The notes under the pieces: generated by a model
What the model was told of the DNA's origin: nothing
What the model saw: only the letters and a program-made list of their open reading frames with translations
Databases searched by the model: none
Made by a program: the position numbers and the translations under genes
NCBI GenBank assembly: GCA_028704435.1
Contig: JAQWFL010000001.1
Location: 248,001 to 312,000 of the forward strand
DNA length: 64,000 nt
Direction: 5' to 3'
Origin: Anaerostipes sp.
Lineage (GTDB): Bacteria > Bacillota > Clostridia > Lachnospirales > Lachnospiraceae
Shown here: piece by piece, positions 34,200 through 42,828 of the stretch
Layout: every line of letters starts with the position of its first letter
How positions within the stretch are numbered: the stretch's first letter is position 1

Positions 34200-35102
34200 A
34201 TGATACATGGTATTATGAATATAAGAAAAGAGACAGATTTTACATCACATGATGTAGTCGCAAAGCTTCGTGGAATCTTAAAGCAAAAGAAAATTGGTCA
34301 TACAGGAACCCTTGATCCAAAGGCAACAGGTGTGTTGCCTATTTGTCTTGGGCGAGGAACCAAGCTTTGTGATATGCTTACAGACAGCAATAAAGAATAC
34401 AAAGTTACTTTTCGCTTGGGAATTGAAACAGACACAGAAGATATCTGGGGAACTGTTTTAAAAGAAACACCAGTAGATTTAGATTGTGGTATTTGCATGA
34501 AAACCATTATTTCTTTTTGTGGTGACTATGAGCAGATTCCACCCATGTATTCTGCGAGAAAAGTAGATGGGAAAAAGCTCTATGAACTTGCAAGAGAAGG
34601 GAAGATTATTGAAAGAAAACCTAAAAAGGTCAGGATACTTGCAATCTATGATTTAGATATACAGATTCCTGATATTTCAATGACTGTACTTTGTAGCAAA
34701 GGAACTTATATTCGTAGTTTGTGTAGAGATATTGGCTTAAAACTTGGAACTGGAGCTGCTATGACAGCCTTAGAGCGCACTTGTACCAGTGGATTTGATT
34801 TAAAAGATAGTATTACACTTTCACAGGTAGAAGAAGCAGTTAAAAATGGAACTATAGATCAATATATTATTCCAGTGGACTGTATGTTTGAAGACGAGCC
34901 TAAAGCTACCGCAAAAAAAGAGTTCTATAAACTTCTTTACAATGGGAATCCATTAAAGGAAGAGCATCTAAAAGAAAGTAATATAAATAAAACAAAACGG
35001 CTTAGAATATACGACGAAGAAGAACATTTTATTGGTATTTATGAATGGAAAGATGGAAAGAAAATGTTTTTTCCTGAAAAAATATTCTATGAGATGAATT
35101 AG
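34200..35102 (+). CDS. truB: tRNA pseudouridine(55) synthase
   Basis: This 300-residue enzyme makes pseudouridine 55 in the T-loop of tRNAs. Catalytic Asp39 lies in IGHTGTLDPKATGVLPIC. Other signatures are GRGTKLCDMLTDSNKEYKV, YEQIPPMYSARKVDGKKLYE and SKGTYIRSLCRDIG. The C-terminal TruB_C2-like region is complete. It starts after GAGGTAGAT. It overlaps nothing and is followed by ribF after a 30-base gap, the typical order. Confidence 0.95.
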   Translation: MIHGIMNIRKETDFTSHDVVAKLRGILKQKKIGHTGTLDPKATGVLPICLGRGTKLCDMLTDSNKEYKVTFRLGIETDTEDIWGTVLKETPVDLDCGICMKTIISFCGDYEQIPPMYSARKVDGKKLYELAREGKIIERKPKKVRILAIYDLDIQIPDISMTVLCSKGTYIRSLCRDIGLKLGTGAAMTALERTCTSGFDLKDSITLSQVEEAVKNGTIDQYIIPVDCMFEDEPKATAKKEFYKLLYNGNPLKEEHLKESNINKTKRLRIYDEEEHFIGIYEWKDGKKMFFPEKIFYEMN

Positions 35103-35132
35103 AGAACATTGACGAGAAAGGAACTGTGTACT

Positions 35133-36059
35133 ATGGAATATGTACATCAAACGGAAGACTTTAAATTTGAAAATACGGTAGTTGCCTTAGGTAAATTTGA
35201 TGGTTTACATAAAGGGCATCAATTGATTTTTGACGAGCTGTTATCATATAAAGGGCAAGGATTAAAATCAGTTGTATTTTCATTTGACCGTCCCCCTGCA
35301 GAGACACTAAAATCAGAAAATTATCGTGTCATTTATACAAAAGAAGAAAAAGCAAAAATTTTAACTCAAATAGGTATTGATGTTTTAATTGAGCATCCCT
35401 TTACCAAAGGTTTTTCACATTTATCCCCTGAAGATTTTGTCATCCAGATTTTGATTCAAAAAGTTGGAATGAAAGTATTAGTTGTAGGAGATGACTGTGG
35501 ATTTGGATATAAAAGACGGGGAAATGTCCAAGTATTGCAAAAATTATCAAAGGAATATGATTTTAAATTAATCGTAATTCCAAAATTAAAATTAAACGGT
35601 GATATTATTTCAAGTACAAGAATTCGTAATCTTTTAAGCAAAGGGAAAATTGAAGAAGCCAATGACCTAATGCCAAGTCCATTTTTGGTTGCAGGTCCAG
35701 TTGTCCATGGAAATAATCTTGGAAAGCAGGTTCTTGGAATTCCAACAGCCAATCAAGTGCCAAATCCAGAAAAGTTATTACCACCAAATGGTGTTTATAT
35801 TTCCAGAATTAGAATCAAAGAACATGTTTACTATGGAGTAAGCAATATTGGATATAAACCTACAATTGAAGGCAAGAAACACATGGGAATTGAGACTTTT
35901 ATTATAGATTTTGACAGGGATATTTATCACAAGAAAATAGTAGTTGAACTGCTCCATTTTAAGCGCCCAGAAATGAAGTTTGATTCACTTGAAGATTTAG
36001 GAAATCAAATGAATCAAGATATTGGGTTTGCAAAAAAATATATAGAACAAAACTTCTAA
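35133..36059 (+). CDS. ribF: Bifunctional riboflavin kinase/FAD synthetase
   Basis: This 308-residue enzyme makes FMN and FAD. The N-terminal FAD synthetase domain has VVALGKFDGLHKGHQLIFD, the HIGH-like nucleotidyltransferase site, plus VVGDDCGFGYKRRGN and ISSTRIRNLLSKGKIEEAN. The C-terminal riboflavin kinase domain has GNNLGKQVLGIPTANQ, LPPNGVYISRI and IDFDRDIYHKKI. ATG 35133 is chosen, with AAAGGA upstream; TTG 35109 would add eight residues without a better site. No FMN riboswitch is present. It ends the housekeeping run. Confidence 0.94.
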   Translation: MEYVHQTEDFKFENTVVALGKFDGLHKGHQLIFDELLSYKGQGLKSVVFSFDRPPAETLKSENYRVIYTKEEKAKILTQIGIDVLIEHPFTKGFSHLSPEDFVIQILIQKVGMKVLVVGDDCGFGYKRRGNVQVLQKLSKEYDFKLIVIPKLKLNGDIISSTRIRNLLSKGKIEEANDLMPSPFLVAGPVVHGNNLGKQVLGIPTANQVPNPEKLLPPNGVYISRIRIKEHVYYGVSNIGYKPTIEGKKHMGIETFIIDFDRDIYHKKIVVELLHFKRPEMKFDSLEDLGNQMNQDIGFAKKYIEQNF

Positions 36060-36071
36060 ATAGGTTATAAT
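36043..36071 (+). promoter_or_regulatory. Possible promoter of the cytidylate-kinase-like gene
   Basis: A perfect TATAAT (36066-36071) has a poor -35 (TAGAAC, 36043-36048) at 17 bp, overlapping the 3' end of ribF. AGAAGGGAG at 36092-36100 is the ribosome binding site. Confidence 0.4.
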
Positions 36072-36109
36072 AGAGATAACTTATAGATAGATAGAAGGGA
36101 GCGATTGTT

Positions 36110-36748
36110 ATGAGTACAAAGACAGTTATTACAATCGGAAGACAATATGGTAGTGGAGGACATTTAATCGGTAAAAAGTTAGCCGAGGAACTTGATATTC
36201 CATTCTATGATAGTGAATTACTTAAAGTTGCAGCAAAAGAAAGTGGAATCTGCGAAGAGATATTTGAAAGCTTCGACGAAAAGCCAACAACAAGTTTTCT
36301 TTATTCCCTTGTAATGGATCCTTATTCTTTAGGATACAATTCTAATTCATTTGATTTGCCATTGAATCACAAAGTATTTTTAGCGGCTTTTGATACCATT
36401 AAAGATATCGCATCAAAAGGGCCTTGTGTTATTGTTGGGCGTTGTGCAGATTATGCTTTAGAAGACTTTGATAATTGTGTCAGCGTGTTTATTCATGCAC
36501 CATTTGAGGCAAGAATCAAGAGAATTCAAGAAGAGTATGGTGTGCCAGAAAACAAGAGCAAAGAAGCACTTATTAAAAAAGATAAGCAGCGTGCCAGCTA
36601 TTATAACTATTACAGTTCTAATAAGTGGGGAGATGCTAAATCTTATGATTTTTCATTAGATAGCCAGTTCCTTGGAATTGATGGAACTGTAGAATTAATT
36701 AAGGACATTATTGATCGTAAAGAAGCGAAAGATACTGCAGAATCATAG
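36110..36748 (+). CDS. Cytidylate kinase-like family protein
   Basis: This 212-residue P-loop kinase-like protein shows VITIGRQYGSGGHLIGKKLA, IPFYDSELLKVAAKESGI, a GPCVIVGRCADYAL segment with the second half of the nucleotide-kinase core, and VFIHAPFEARIKRIQ (LID). It differs from true Cmk, which has a different NMP-binding insert. It belongs to the cytidylate-kinase-like family widespread in Clostridia, often of unproven substrate. It is followed by a long terminator hairpin that also serves the convergent recombinase gene. Confidence 0.88.
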   Translation: MSTKTVITIGRQYGSGGHLIGKKLAEELDIPFYDSELLKVAAKESGICEEIFESFDEKPTTSFLYSLVMDPYSLGYNSNSFDLPLNHKVFLAAFDTIKDIASKGPCVIVGRCADYALEDFDNCVSVFIHAPFEARIKRIQEEYGVPENKSKEALIKKDKQRASYYNYYSSNKWGDAKSYDFSLDSQFLGIDGTVELIKDIIDRKEAKDTAES

Positions 36749-36750
36749 AA

Positions 36751-36804
36751 TACATAAAAAGAACGAAAGCTAGATGTAAATCAAGCTTTCGTTCTTTTTA
36801 TGTA
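36751..36804. terminator. Very long bidirectional terminator overlapping the recombinase 3' end
   Basis: Perfect 21-bp arms (36751-36771 and 36784-36804) surround a 12-base loop, with the central core GAACGAAAGCT. A-runs and T-runs flank the core on both sides, so it serves both strands. The right arm includes the stop codon (36798-36800) of the minus-strand recombinase. Confidence 0.88.
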
Positions 36805-37865
36805 TCATCTTGCTTTTCCCTAAGTCGGACTTTGGTTGCTGCCTGTCTTCTTCTTGTATCTGACATGGCAGCATAGTGCTTTCTTGTCGTATTTACATCA
36901 GAATGCCCTAATACTTCAGCCACAAGGTAAATATCATCTGTTTCCTGATATAAAGCAGTACCATAGGTACTTCGTAACTTATGAGGAGTAATTCGCTTTA
37001 ATGGAGTTACCTCTTTTGCATATTTTTTCACTAAATTCTCAACGGCTTTGACTCCAATTCTCCTCCTTTGAAGGGAGTAGAAGAGAGCTCTTTCATGCCC
37101 CTCTTTTGGTATAATTTTGGCTCTGGTTCCATTAATATATCCTTCGAGTGCATCGGCAACTTCATCTCCAAAATAGACCGTCATTTCCTTGCGTCCTTTT
37201 CGAATAATATGGATTCCATAATTGTTAAAATCAACGTCAGTAATATCTAGGCCAACTAATTCCGATACACGAATTCCCGTTCCAAGAAGGAGAGTAATAA
37301 TTGCAAAATCTCGTTCCTTTGTCTTCTCATAAAAGGTTCTTCTCTGGCCAGTGAGTTGATTGCCTCCATTTTCTATATGATCCAATAACTTAGCAACCTC
37401 ATCAGCTTCTAAACGGATAATATCATGCTCCCTAATCTTTGGCATATCCACAAGTAACGTGGGATTCATCTTAATCACCTGACGTTTGTAGTAATAGGCA
37501 TAAAAGCTTCGAAGGGCAGACATCTTTCGAAATACCCCTGTTTCTGTATTGTGCATCCGTTTTTGATCATTGTGGTAAATCTTTAGATATTCCATATATT
37601 CCTCTAAGTCAACAGATTCAATCTTATCTAAATCTTCAGGCTTAAAATCTTGCATAGTGTAGTTTCTATAAATAGGATTCTCAGACCGTAAATATTCAAA
37701 GAATACATGTAAATCATATGCATAAGCAATCCTTGTTCTTACTTGGGTTTTTGAATCAATGGCTCGAAAAAATTCCTTGCAAAAAGGAGGCAGTCTTTGA
37801 ATTAAATCTCTTAATTTAATGGTTTGTTCTGCAGTTAAATCATCATAATATGATTGAGTTTTCAT
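36798..37865 (-). CDS. Tyrosine recombinase/integrase (XerC/D-like, chromosomal)
   Basis: This 355-residue site-specific recombinase has an N-terminal SAM-like DNA-binding domain (about 20-165) and a catalytic domain. It shows the box-I Arg in LLLGTGIRVSELVGLD, the lysine strand HIIRKGRKEM, HKLRSTYGTAL (HxxR), GHSDVNTT, and the nucleophile Tyr331 in RKHYAAMS. It stands alone, with no excisionase, relaxase or phage genes, so it is more like a resident Xer-type protein than an active element. Two GTGTATACAC palindromes lie upstream. Its stop is inside a shared terminator. A recombination site was not found. Confidence 0.9.
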   Translation of the reverse strand: MKTQSYYDDLTAEQTIKLRDLIQRLPPFCKEFFRAIDSKTQVRTRIAYAYDLHVFFEYLRSENPIYRNYTMQDFKPEDLDKIESVDLEEYMEYLKIYHNDQKRMHNTETGVFRKMSALRSFYAYYYKRQVIKMNPTLLVDMPKIREHDIIRLEADEVAKLLDHIENGGNQLTGQRRTFYEKTKERDFAIITLLLGTGIRVSELVGLDITDVDFNNYGIHIIRKGRKEMTVYFGDEVADALEGYINGTRAKIIPKEGHERALFYSLQRRRIGVKAVENLVKKYAKEVTPLKRITPHKLRSTYGTALYQETDDIYLVAEVLGHSDVNTTRKHYAAMSDTRRRQAATKVRLREKQDDT

Positions 37866-37881
37866 AACATATGCTCCTTGT

Positions 37882-37991
37882 GTGTATACACTTCTAATTG
37901 TTTCAATTAAAAATCATTTGATTACACTATAACATAGAGAATTTGGAAATAAAAGAGTGTTAATTTAAAATATCTTTTTAGTGTATACACT
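37882..37991. promoter_or_regulatory. Two GTGTATACAC palindromes between divergent recombinase and MFS genes
   Basis: The perfect 10-bp palindrome GTGTATACAC occurs at 37882-37891 (16 bases upstream of the recombinase start) and at 37981-37990, where it extends to the 12-bp AGTGTATACACT (37980-37991). They are 99 bp apart. Partial half-sites lie between them (TTACACTA at 37922-37929, AGTGTTA at 37956-37962). A minus-strand extended -10 (TGTTATAGT) lies between them. This resembles GntR-type TGTATACA operators; the binding protein is unknown. Confidence 0.6.
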
Positions 37992-38058
37992 ACTACTTAA
38001 AAATGTTATATTTGATTTGAAAAGATAAGAATAATATATATGATACAAAAGGAGTAAC

Positions 38059-39279
38059 ATGAAAAACAATCATAAAAAAATATCACAGGCTATGTTATTT
38101 ATTATCCTGTTTGGCATTGTAAGTTTATTTTCTGATATGACTCACGAAGGGGCATCTAGTATCCGTGGAGCATATTTAACCATTCTTGGTGCATCGGCAG
38201 GAACCATAGGATTTATTTCTGGATTAGGTGAACTCATTGGATATTCTATGCGGTATTTCTTCGGGAAAATTACAGATAAAACAAAAAGATACTGGCCTAT
38301 GACAATTTGCGGATATATTTTAGACATCCTTGCAGTTCCATTATTGGCACTTGTAGGGGAAAATGGCTGGATTGCGGCCTGTATTCTTCTGGTTATTCAG
38401 CGAATGGGAAAAGCAATTAAAAAACCAGCAAAAGATACCATTATGTCCTTTGCTGCATCTCAAGAGGGAGTTGGAAAGAGTTTTGGTATTCAAGAATTAC
38501 TAGATCAAATTGGAGCATTTTTAGGACCTGTCTTGTTATATCTGGTTATGCTTATGAGAACCAATGGAACAACTTTTCAGATTTATTCTTTTTGTTTTGC
38601 AGTTCTTGCAATTCCAGGAATTATTACGCTGATTATGCTTCTTTTAACAAGGTACCGATTTCCAAATCCAGAGCATTTTGAACCAGAACCAAAAGAGTAT
38701 GTTCCTTTTAAGATGAAAAAATCTTTTGTGCAATATATTGCTGGTATTAGTCTATTTGCATTTGGATTTATTGACTATTCCATTATAATTATGCATATTT
38801 CTAAAAACTATACATCCCTTGCATCAGGTCTTGCTGAAACATCTTCTATTATTAACAGTGGAACAGTCCCCCTTCTTTATGCAGGTGCCATGCTTGTAGA
38901 TGCCATTGCTGCACTTATATTTGGATATATGTATGATAAACGCGGGGTAAAAGCATTGATTATTAGTACCTTAATTTCATCTCCATTTGCAATTTTTATT
39001 TTTGCATTTCATTCGGTGCCATTGGTTTTGATTGGAATTGTCCTATGGGGAGTCGGCATGGGTGCACAAGAATCTATTTTAAAAGCTGCTGTGACAACAA
39101 TGGTTCCAAAAGCGAGCAGAGCAACTGGGTATGGTATCTTTGAATGCTCATTTGGAGTTTTTTGGTTTCTTGGAAGCTGGTTATTAGGTGTCTTATATGA
39201 TATAAGTATTCCTGCAATGATAATTGTTTCTGTACTTGCACAACTATTATCAATTCCCTTTTATATTTATTCAGACTAG
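38059..39279 (+). CDS. Major facilitator superfamily transporter
   Basis: This 406-residue protein has about 11-12 hydrophobic spans in two halves. The first half has FGIVSLFSDMTHEGASSIRG near residue 20, and the loop 2-3 region GKITDKTKRYWPM fits the MFS motif A (GxLaDrxgrr). The second half repeats it as FGYMYDKRGVKALI. A charged loop near residue 210 links the halves. The substrate cannot be inferred; drug/metabolite efflux is typical of such relatives. It starts after AAAGGAG. It is divergent from the recombinase and shares the region with the paired palindromes. Confidence 0.88.
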   Translation: MKNNHKKISQAMLFIILFGIVSLFSDMTHEGASSIRGAYLTILGASAGTIGFISGLGELIGYSMRYFFGKITDKTKRYWPMTICGYILDILAVPLLALVGENGWIAACILLVIQRMGKAIKKPAKDTIMSFAASQEGVGKSFGIQELLDQIGAFLGPVLLYLVMLMRTNGTTFQIYSFCFAVLAIPGIITLIMLLLTRYRFPNPEHFEPEPKEYVPFKMKKSFVQYIAGISLFAFGFIDYSIIIMHISKNYTSLASGLAETSSIINSGTVPLLYAGAMLVDAIAALIFGYMYDKRGVKALIISTLISSPFAIFIFAFHSVPLVLIGIVLWGVGMGAQESILKAAVTTMVPKASRATGYGIFECSFGVFWFLGSWLLGVLYDISIPAMIIVSVLAQLLSIPFYIYSD

Positions 39280-39308
39280 TGCAGCCCTTGCAATAAATCA
39301 GCTTTTTG

Positions 39309-39337
39309 TTGTGAAAACAACCTTTTTCAGCTATAAT
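39309..39337 (+). promoter_or_regulatory. Promoter of the OLD-family gene
   Basis: TTGTGA (39309-39314), 17 bp, TATAAT (39332-39337). The -35 region lies within a small GTTGT-GAAA-ACAAC hairpin followed by CTTTTT (39308-39327), a weak terminator for the MFS gene. Confidence 0.6.
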
Positions 39338-39399
39338 GAAACTATTATCAGAAAAGGAAATCTATGGATGTATTTTTATAATATCAGGAGGTGTCACAA

Positions 39400-41247
39400 G
39401 TGCAGATTACTTATTTACATATCCAGAATTTTAAGTCCATCAAAAACCTTGAAATCAAGAACATTCAAAACGCTCTCATTTTTGTTGGAAAGAATAATGC
39501 AGGAAAGACATCTCTTTTACAGGCACTCAATTCTGTTAGTGGTCATTACCAAATCAATGAAAACGATTTTGATGAACTTGGGAAAAATATCGAGATATCT
39601 ATTTCACTACATATAACAAAAGATGATCTATCATTGCTTCATGAAAATGGAATTGTAAGCCAATATAAAAAATATGATTTGTGGTATAAAGATTTCTGCA
39701 AAAAACTTCCTTCTTATCTTGAAGAAGAATTGACCTTTACCTTTGTATGTAACAAAGAGGGAACGGCTAGGTTTCAAGATGGTTTTCAGAAGAATAACCG
39801 CTATATTCCAGAGGTATTTCCGACAACCTATGTCATTAATTCTGAACGAAAGATGGAGCAGATGCAAAATGATTTGCTGCTAATTCAAGAAGATGAATTA
39901 TTTAAACTTATGCGAACCAACTGCTGTATGTTTGATAGAACTAAGGTATGTACTCATTGCTTTAATTGTATTGGTTTAATTCACCAAAAAACGCCTGAAG
40001 AGTTAAATGCATTTGAGGCCTCAAAGTTGTTTGAGTATAAACTCTATCTTATGAATATTGACCAATTTGAAAAGAGAGTCAATGATAGTTTCCGTAGAAA
40101 TGGAGGGTATGATACCATTTCATTTTATATGGATTATGATATTAATGAAATGCTGAAAGTAAAGGCAGAAGCGTACAATAAAGAACGGGATGTGGCAATT
40201 CCAGTAGAGCACCTAGGAAAAGGTATGCGAAGTATTTATATGCTTTCTTTGCTAGAGGCTTACATTAATGAGCCAAATACCATTCCTTGTATTGTTATGG
40301 TGGAGGAGCCAGAACTGTTTTTACATCCAGAGCTTCAAAAGATAGCCAGCGAAGTGTTATATCGATTATCAAGGAAGAATCAAGTGATATTCTCCACCCA
40401 TTCACCAAACCTTCTATTTAATTTTAATCAGCGTCAAATTCGTCAGATTGTACTAGATAAAAACTGTGAATCACAGGTACAAGAAAAGACAGATTTAGGT
40501 GTAATTTTAGATGATTTAGGCTATACTGCAAATGATCTTTTAAATGTAGATTTTGTATTTATCGTAGAAGGCAAGCAAGATAAAAACAGGCTCCCCTTAC
40601 TATTGAATCGATATTACACTGAAGTTACTGATCATGAGAATCATTTAAAGAGAATCGCAATTATTACAACTAATAGTTGTACCAATATTAAGACATATGC
40701 AAACTTAAAGTATATGAACCAAATCTATTTAAAGCACCAATTTCTTATGATTCGAGATGGAGATGGAAAGAATCCAGAGGAATTAGGATTATCATTGTGT
40801 AAATACTATGATCAGAGAAATCTAGAGGATATTGACCAGCTTCCAAAAGTCACAAGAAAGAACGTACTTATTTTAAAGTATTATTCTTTTGAAAATTACT
40901 TTTTAAATCCAATCGTTATGACTAAACTTGGAATTGTAGACAGTGAAGAGGCATTTTACAATCGACTTTGGAATGCATGGAACGAATATCTCCATCGAAT
41001 TAAAAGTGGAAAACATCTCATTGGAATAATGGGTAAGAATTTTGATTCCAAAGAAGAGATGAAGGCTCATATGGAGGATATCAAAATTTATGTGCGCGGG
41101 CACAATTTATTTGATTTATTCTATGGGCCTTATCGAAAAATAGAAAAAGATATACTGGAACAATATATAGAAATCGCACCAAAAGAAGACTTTGAAGACA
41201 TTGTCCAAGCAATTGATGCATTTATATATTTTCAAAATAAGCATTAA
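39400..41247 (+). CDS. OLD-family ATP-dependent nuclease with cysteine-rich insert
   Basis: This 615-residue protein starts at GTG 39400, six bases after AGGAGGTG; GTG 39391 would overlap that site. It has an ABC/SMC-like ATPase with Walker A FVGKNNAGKTSLLQAL, signature region EHLGKGMRSIYMLSLLEAY, Walker B IVMVEEPELFLHPELQ and VIFSTHSPNLL. A C-terminal TOPRIM module follows, with FIVEGKQDKNRLPLLL and FLMIRDGDG. A cysteine cluster (Cys175, 176, 184, 187, 190; CTHCFNC) inside the ATPase suggests a metal site. OLD nucleases degrade DNA in phage defence or repair. No GajB-like helicase follows, so it is a class 1 (solitary) type. Confidence 0.88.
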   Translation: MQITYLHIQNFKSIKNLEIKNIQNALIFVGKNNAGKTSLLQALNSVSGHYQINENDFDELGKNIEISISLHITKDDLSLLHENGIVSQYKKYDLWYKDFCKKLPSYLEEELTFTFVCNKEGTARFQDGFQKNNRYIPEVFPTTYVINSERKMEQMQNDLLLIQEDELFKLMRTNCCMFDRTKVCTHCFNCIGLIHQKTPEELNAFEASKLFEYKLYLMNIDQFEKRVNDSFRRNGGYDTISFYMDYDINEMLKVKAEAYNKERDVAIPVEHLGKGMRSIYMLSLLEAYINEPNTIPCIVMVEEPELFLHPELQKIASEVLYRLSRKNQVIFSTHSPNLLFNFNQRQIRQIVLDKNCESQVQEKTDLGVILDDLGYTANDLLNVDFVFIVEGKQDKNRLPLLLNRYYTEVTDHENHLKRIAIITTNSCTNIKTYANLKYMNQIYLKHQFLMIRDGDGKNPEELGLSLCKYYDQRNLEDIDQLPKVTRKNVLILKYYSFENYFLNPIVMTKLGIVDSEEAFYNRLWNAWNEYLHRIKSGKHLIGIMGKNFDSKEEMKAHMEDIKIYVRGHNLFDLFYGPYRKIEKDILEQYIEIAPKEDFEDIVQAIDAFIYFQNKH

Positions 41248-41270
41248 ACATTAAAGCTACTAAAAATCAG

Positions 41271-41299
41271 TTGTAAAAATTGGAAAGACTTTGTATAAT
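41271..41299 (+). promoter_or_regulatory. Promoter of the broken diguanylate cyclase gene
   Basis: TTGTAA (41271-41276), 17 bp, TATAAT (41294-41299). A GAGGTGA ribosome site (41307-41313) precedes the ATG at 41320. The control region is intact although the gene is broken. Confidence 0.65.
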
Positions 41300-41319
41300 A
41301 AGGGGCGAGGTGAGAATTT

Positions 41320-42338
41320 ATGAAAACCGAATCAATTTTATCAATTAAAGATTATGGAGAATTGAAGGAACACTGGCAGCATACGCATATGCATTTTATG
41401 TTTATATTGACAGGGTTTATTTTCTTATTAGAAATTTGTATGTTTTTTTATTTAGACAGCCATGGATTACTTGCATGCACCATCCCTACATACATTATCA
41501 AATATCTTCTAATTCCGTCAGGAGTTAACCTTGCAGCATCTGTGGTTGGAGCAGTTTCACTGAGAATATCCATATTTTCCGAACAAACAAAGGCCATAAT
41601 TTTATCTGTTTTGTTCACAATTATGTGTTTTTCTTTAGCGACAATTCATGGATTTTTCTCCCCTGTATTTGGGGCTTTTATTGTTGCAATTCTTATGACG
41701 ATTGTATATGAAGACTGGAAATTAACAACACTTATTTTAGTATTATCAGGACTTTCATTTATTGGTTCTTATCTTTTTAGATATGACAATGCAAGAGATT
41801 ATGTAAATAATGTTTATCTTGATTTATTTATTGGAGAACTCCTCTTAATTGGAGTATGGCTTCTTTCCATTACTATAATACAATTTGAGATTCGAAAACG
41901 AGAGCTGGTTTTATCCTATCGTTCTCGTCAATTACAATTAGAAGAAGAACTAGTTCGTGACCATCTTACAGGCGTCTATAATAAATCAATTTATGATAAT
42001 TATTTTCAACAATTAATTTGTATGGAGATTATGTATTAACCCTTATTGGAAACATTTTAAATCAGCAGATTCGTCAGAATGACATTGCATTTCGTTTTGG
42101 TGGAGATGAATTCAGTGTTATATGTTTTTGCATAACGGAAGATGGAATACTCAAACCTGCTAAGCGAATCCAAAAGGATTTAGAAGATAAAACAAAGGAT
42201 GATTATAAGGTAAGTTTAAGTATCGGAATTGCAAAATATATAAAAGGAACAACAAAAGAAGAACTTATGAATTGTGCAGACCAAGCATTGTACAAAGCGA
42301 AAAGAAAGAAAAAAGGAAAGAGTATCATTTTCTATTAA
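41320..42338 (+). pseudogene. Diguanylate cyclase (membrane GGDEF protein) broken by internal deletion and frameshift
   Basis: The first frame (41320-42039) encodes about six membrane spans and the GGDEF entry helix EEELVRDHLTGVYNKSIYDN, then runs off at FQQLICMEIMY. The second frame (42018-42338) resumes at YGDYVLTLIGNILNQQI, then RFGGDEFSVICF, and the C-terminal SLSIGIAKYI and ADQALYKAKR. About 25-30 residues normally between these parts, including the first metal-binding Asp and the DHFKxxND motif, are missing. The event is therefore a deletion with a frame change near 42015-42025, not a single-base error. No active cyclic-di-GMP synthesis is expected. The membrane half could still be made. 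Confidence 0.85.
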
Positions 42339-42376
42339 AATACCAATGAGAGATACATCTCATAAAAGGAGATTTC

Positions 42377-42781
42377 ATGAAAAAATTCAAAAAATCAATT
42401 ATCATGGCACTCAGTATGACACTTTTAGGTATGACTGCATGTTCTTCGGAATCGTCCCAATCATCTAGCAAAAAATTTGAGACAATTACTGCAAAAGAAG
42501 CAAAGACGCTTATGGACGAACAAGATAAATATGTAATTCTTGATGTACGAGAAAAAAGCGAATATGAAGAAGGACATGTTCCAAATGCAATTTTACTTTC
42601 ACTTGGAAATATTGACAAAGAAGCATCAAAAAAACTAACCCACAAAGATCAATTGATTTTAGTTTATTGCCGCAGTGGAAACAGAAGCAATCAAGCCGCA
42701 AAAAAGTTAGTGAAACTTGGATATACCAATGTAAAAGATTTTGGTGGGATTATAGATTGGCCATATAAAACAGAAAAATAG
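42377..42781 (+). CDS. Rhodanese-domain lipoprotein
   Basis: This 134-residue exported lipoprotein has a signal with lipobox LLGMTACSS (Cys about 22), a Ser-rich linker, then one rhodanese domain. VILDVREKSEYEEGHVPNAI is the classic strand-helix start, and the active-site loop is LVYCRSGNRSNQAAKKL with the persulfide-forming Cys. The end is GYTNVKDFGGIIDWPY. A six-residue loop starting CRSGNR fits single-domain sulfurtransferases. Location outside the membrane suggests sulfur or thiol handling at the surface; the actual substrate is unknown. AAAGGAG precedes the start. The downstream radical SAM gene is 47 bases on. Confidence 0.92.
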   Translation: MKKFKKSIIMALSMTLLGMTACSSESSQSSSKKFETITAKEAKTLMDEQDKYVILDVREKSEYEEGHVPNAILLSLGNIDKEASKKLTHKDQLILVYCRSGNRSNQAAKKLVKLGYTNVKDFGGIIDWPYKTEK

Positions 42782-42828
42782 AAAAATCAAATGTTTTATG
42801 ATATGATATTCTTATTAAGGAGATTATC

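Noticed and set aside
36798-37865. Recombinase as part of a mobile element or prophage
   Set aside because: No direct repeats, excisionase, relaxase, phage genes or composition change are visible around it.
37866-37880. LexA box next to the recombinase
   Set aside because: AACATATG is only a half match to the GAACATATGTTC-type box; the palindromes GTGTATACAC are of another type.
39391-41247. Gabija (GajA) call for the OLD gene
   Set aside because: No GajB-like helicase gene follows; the next gene is a broken diguanylate cyclase.
42018-42338. Independent 106-codon GGDEF gene
   Set aside because: It lacks a ribosome site and the first half of the domain; it is the 3' part of the broken gene starting at 41320.
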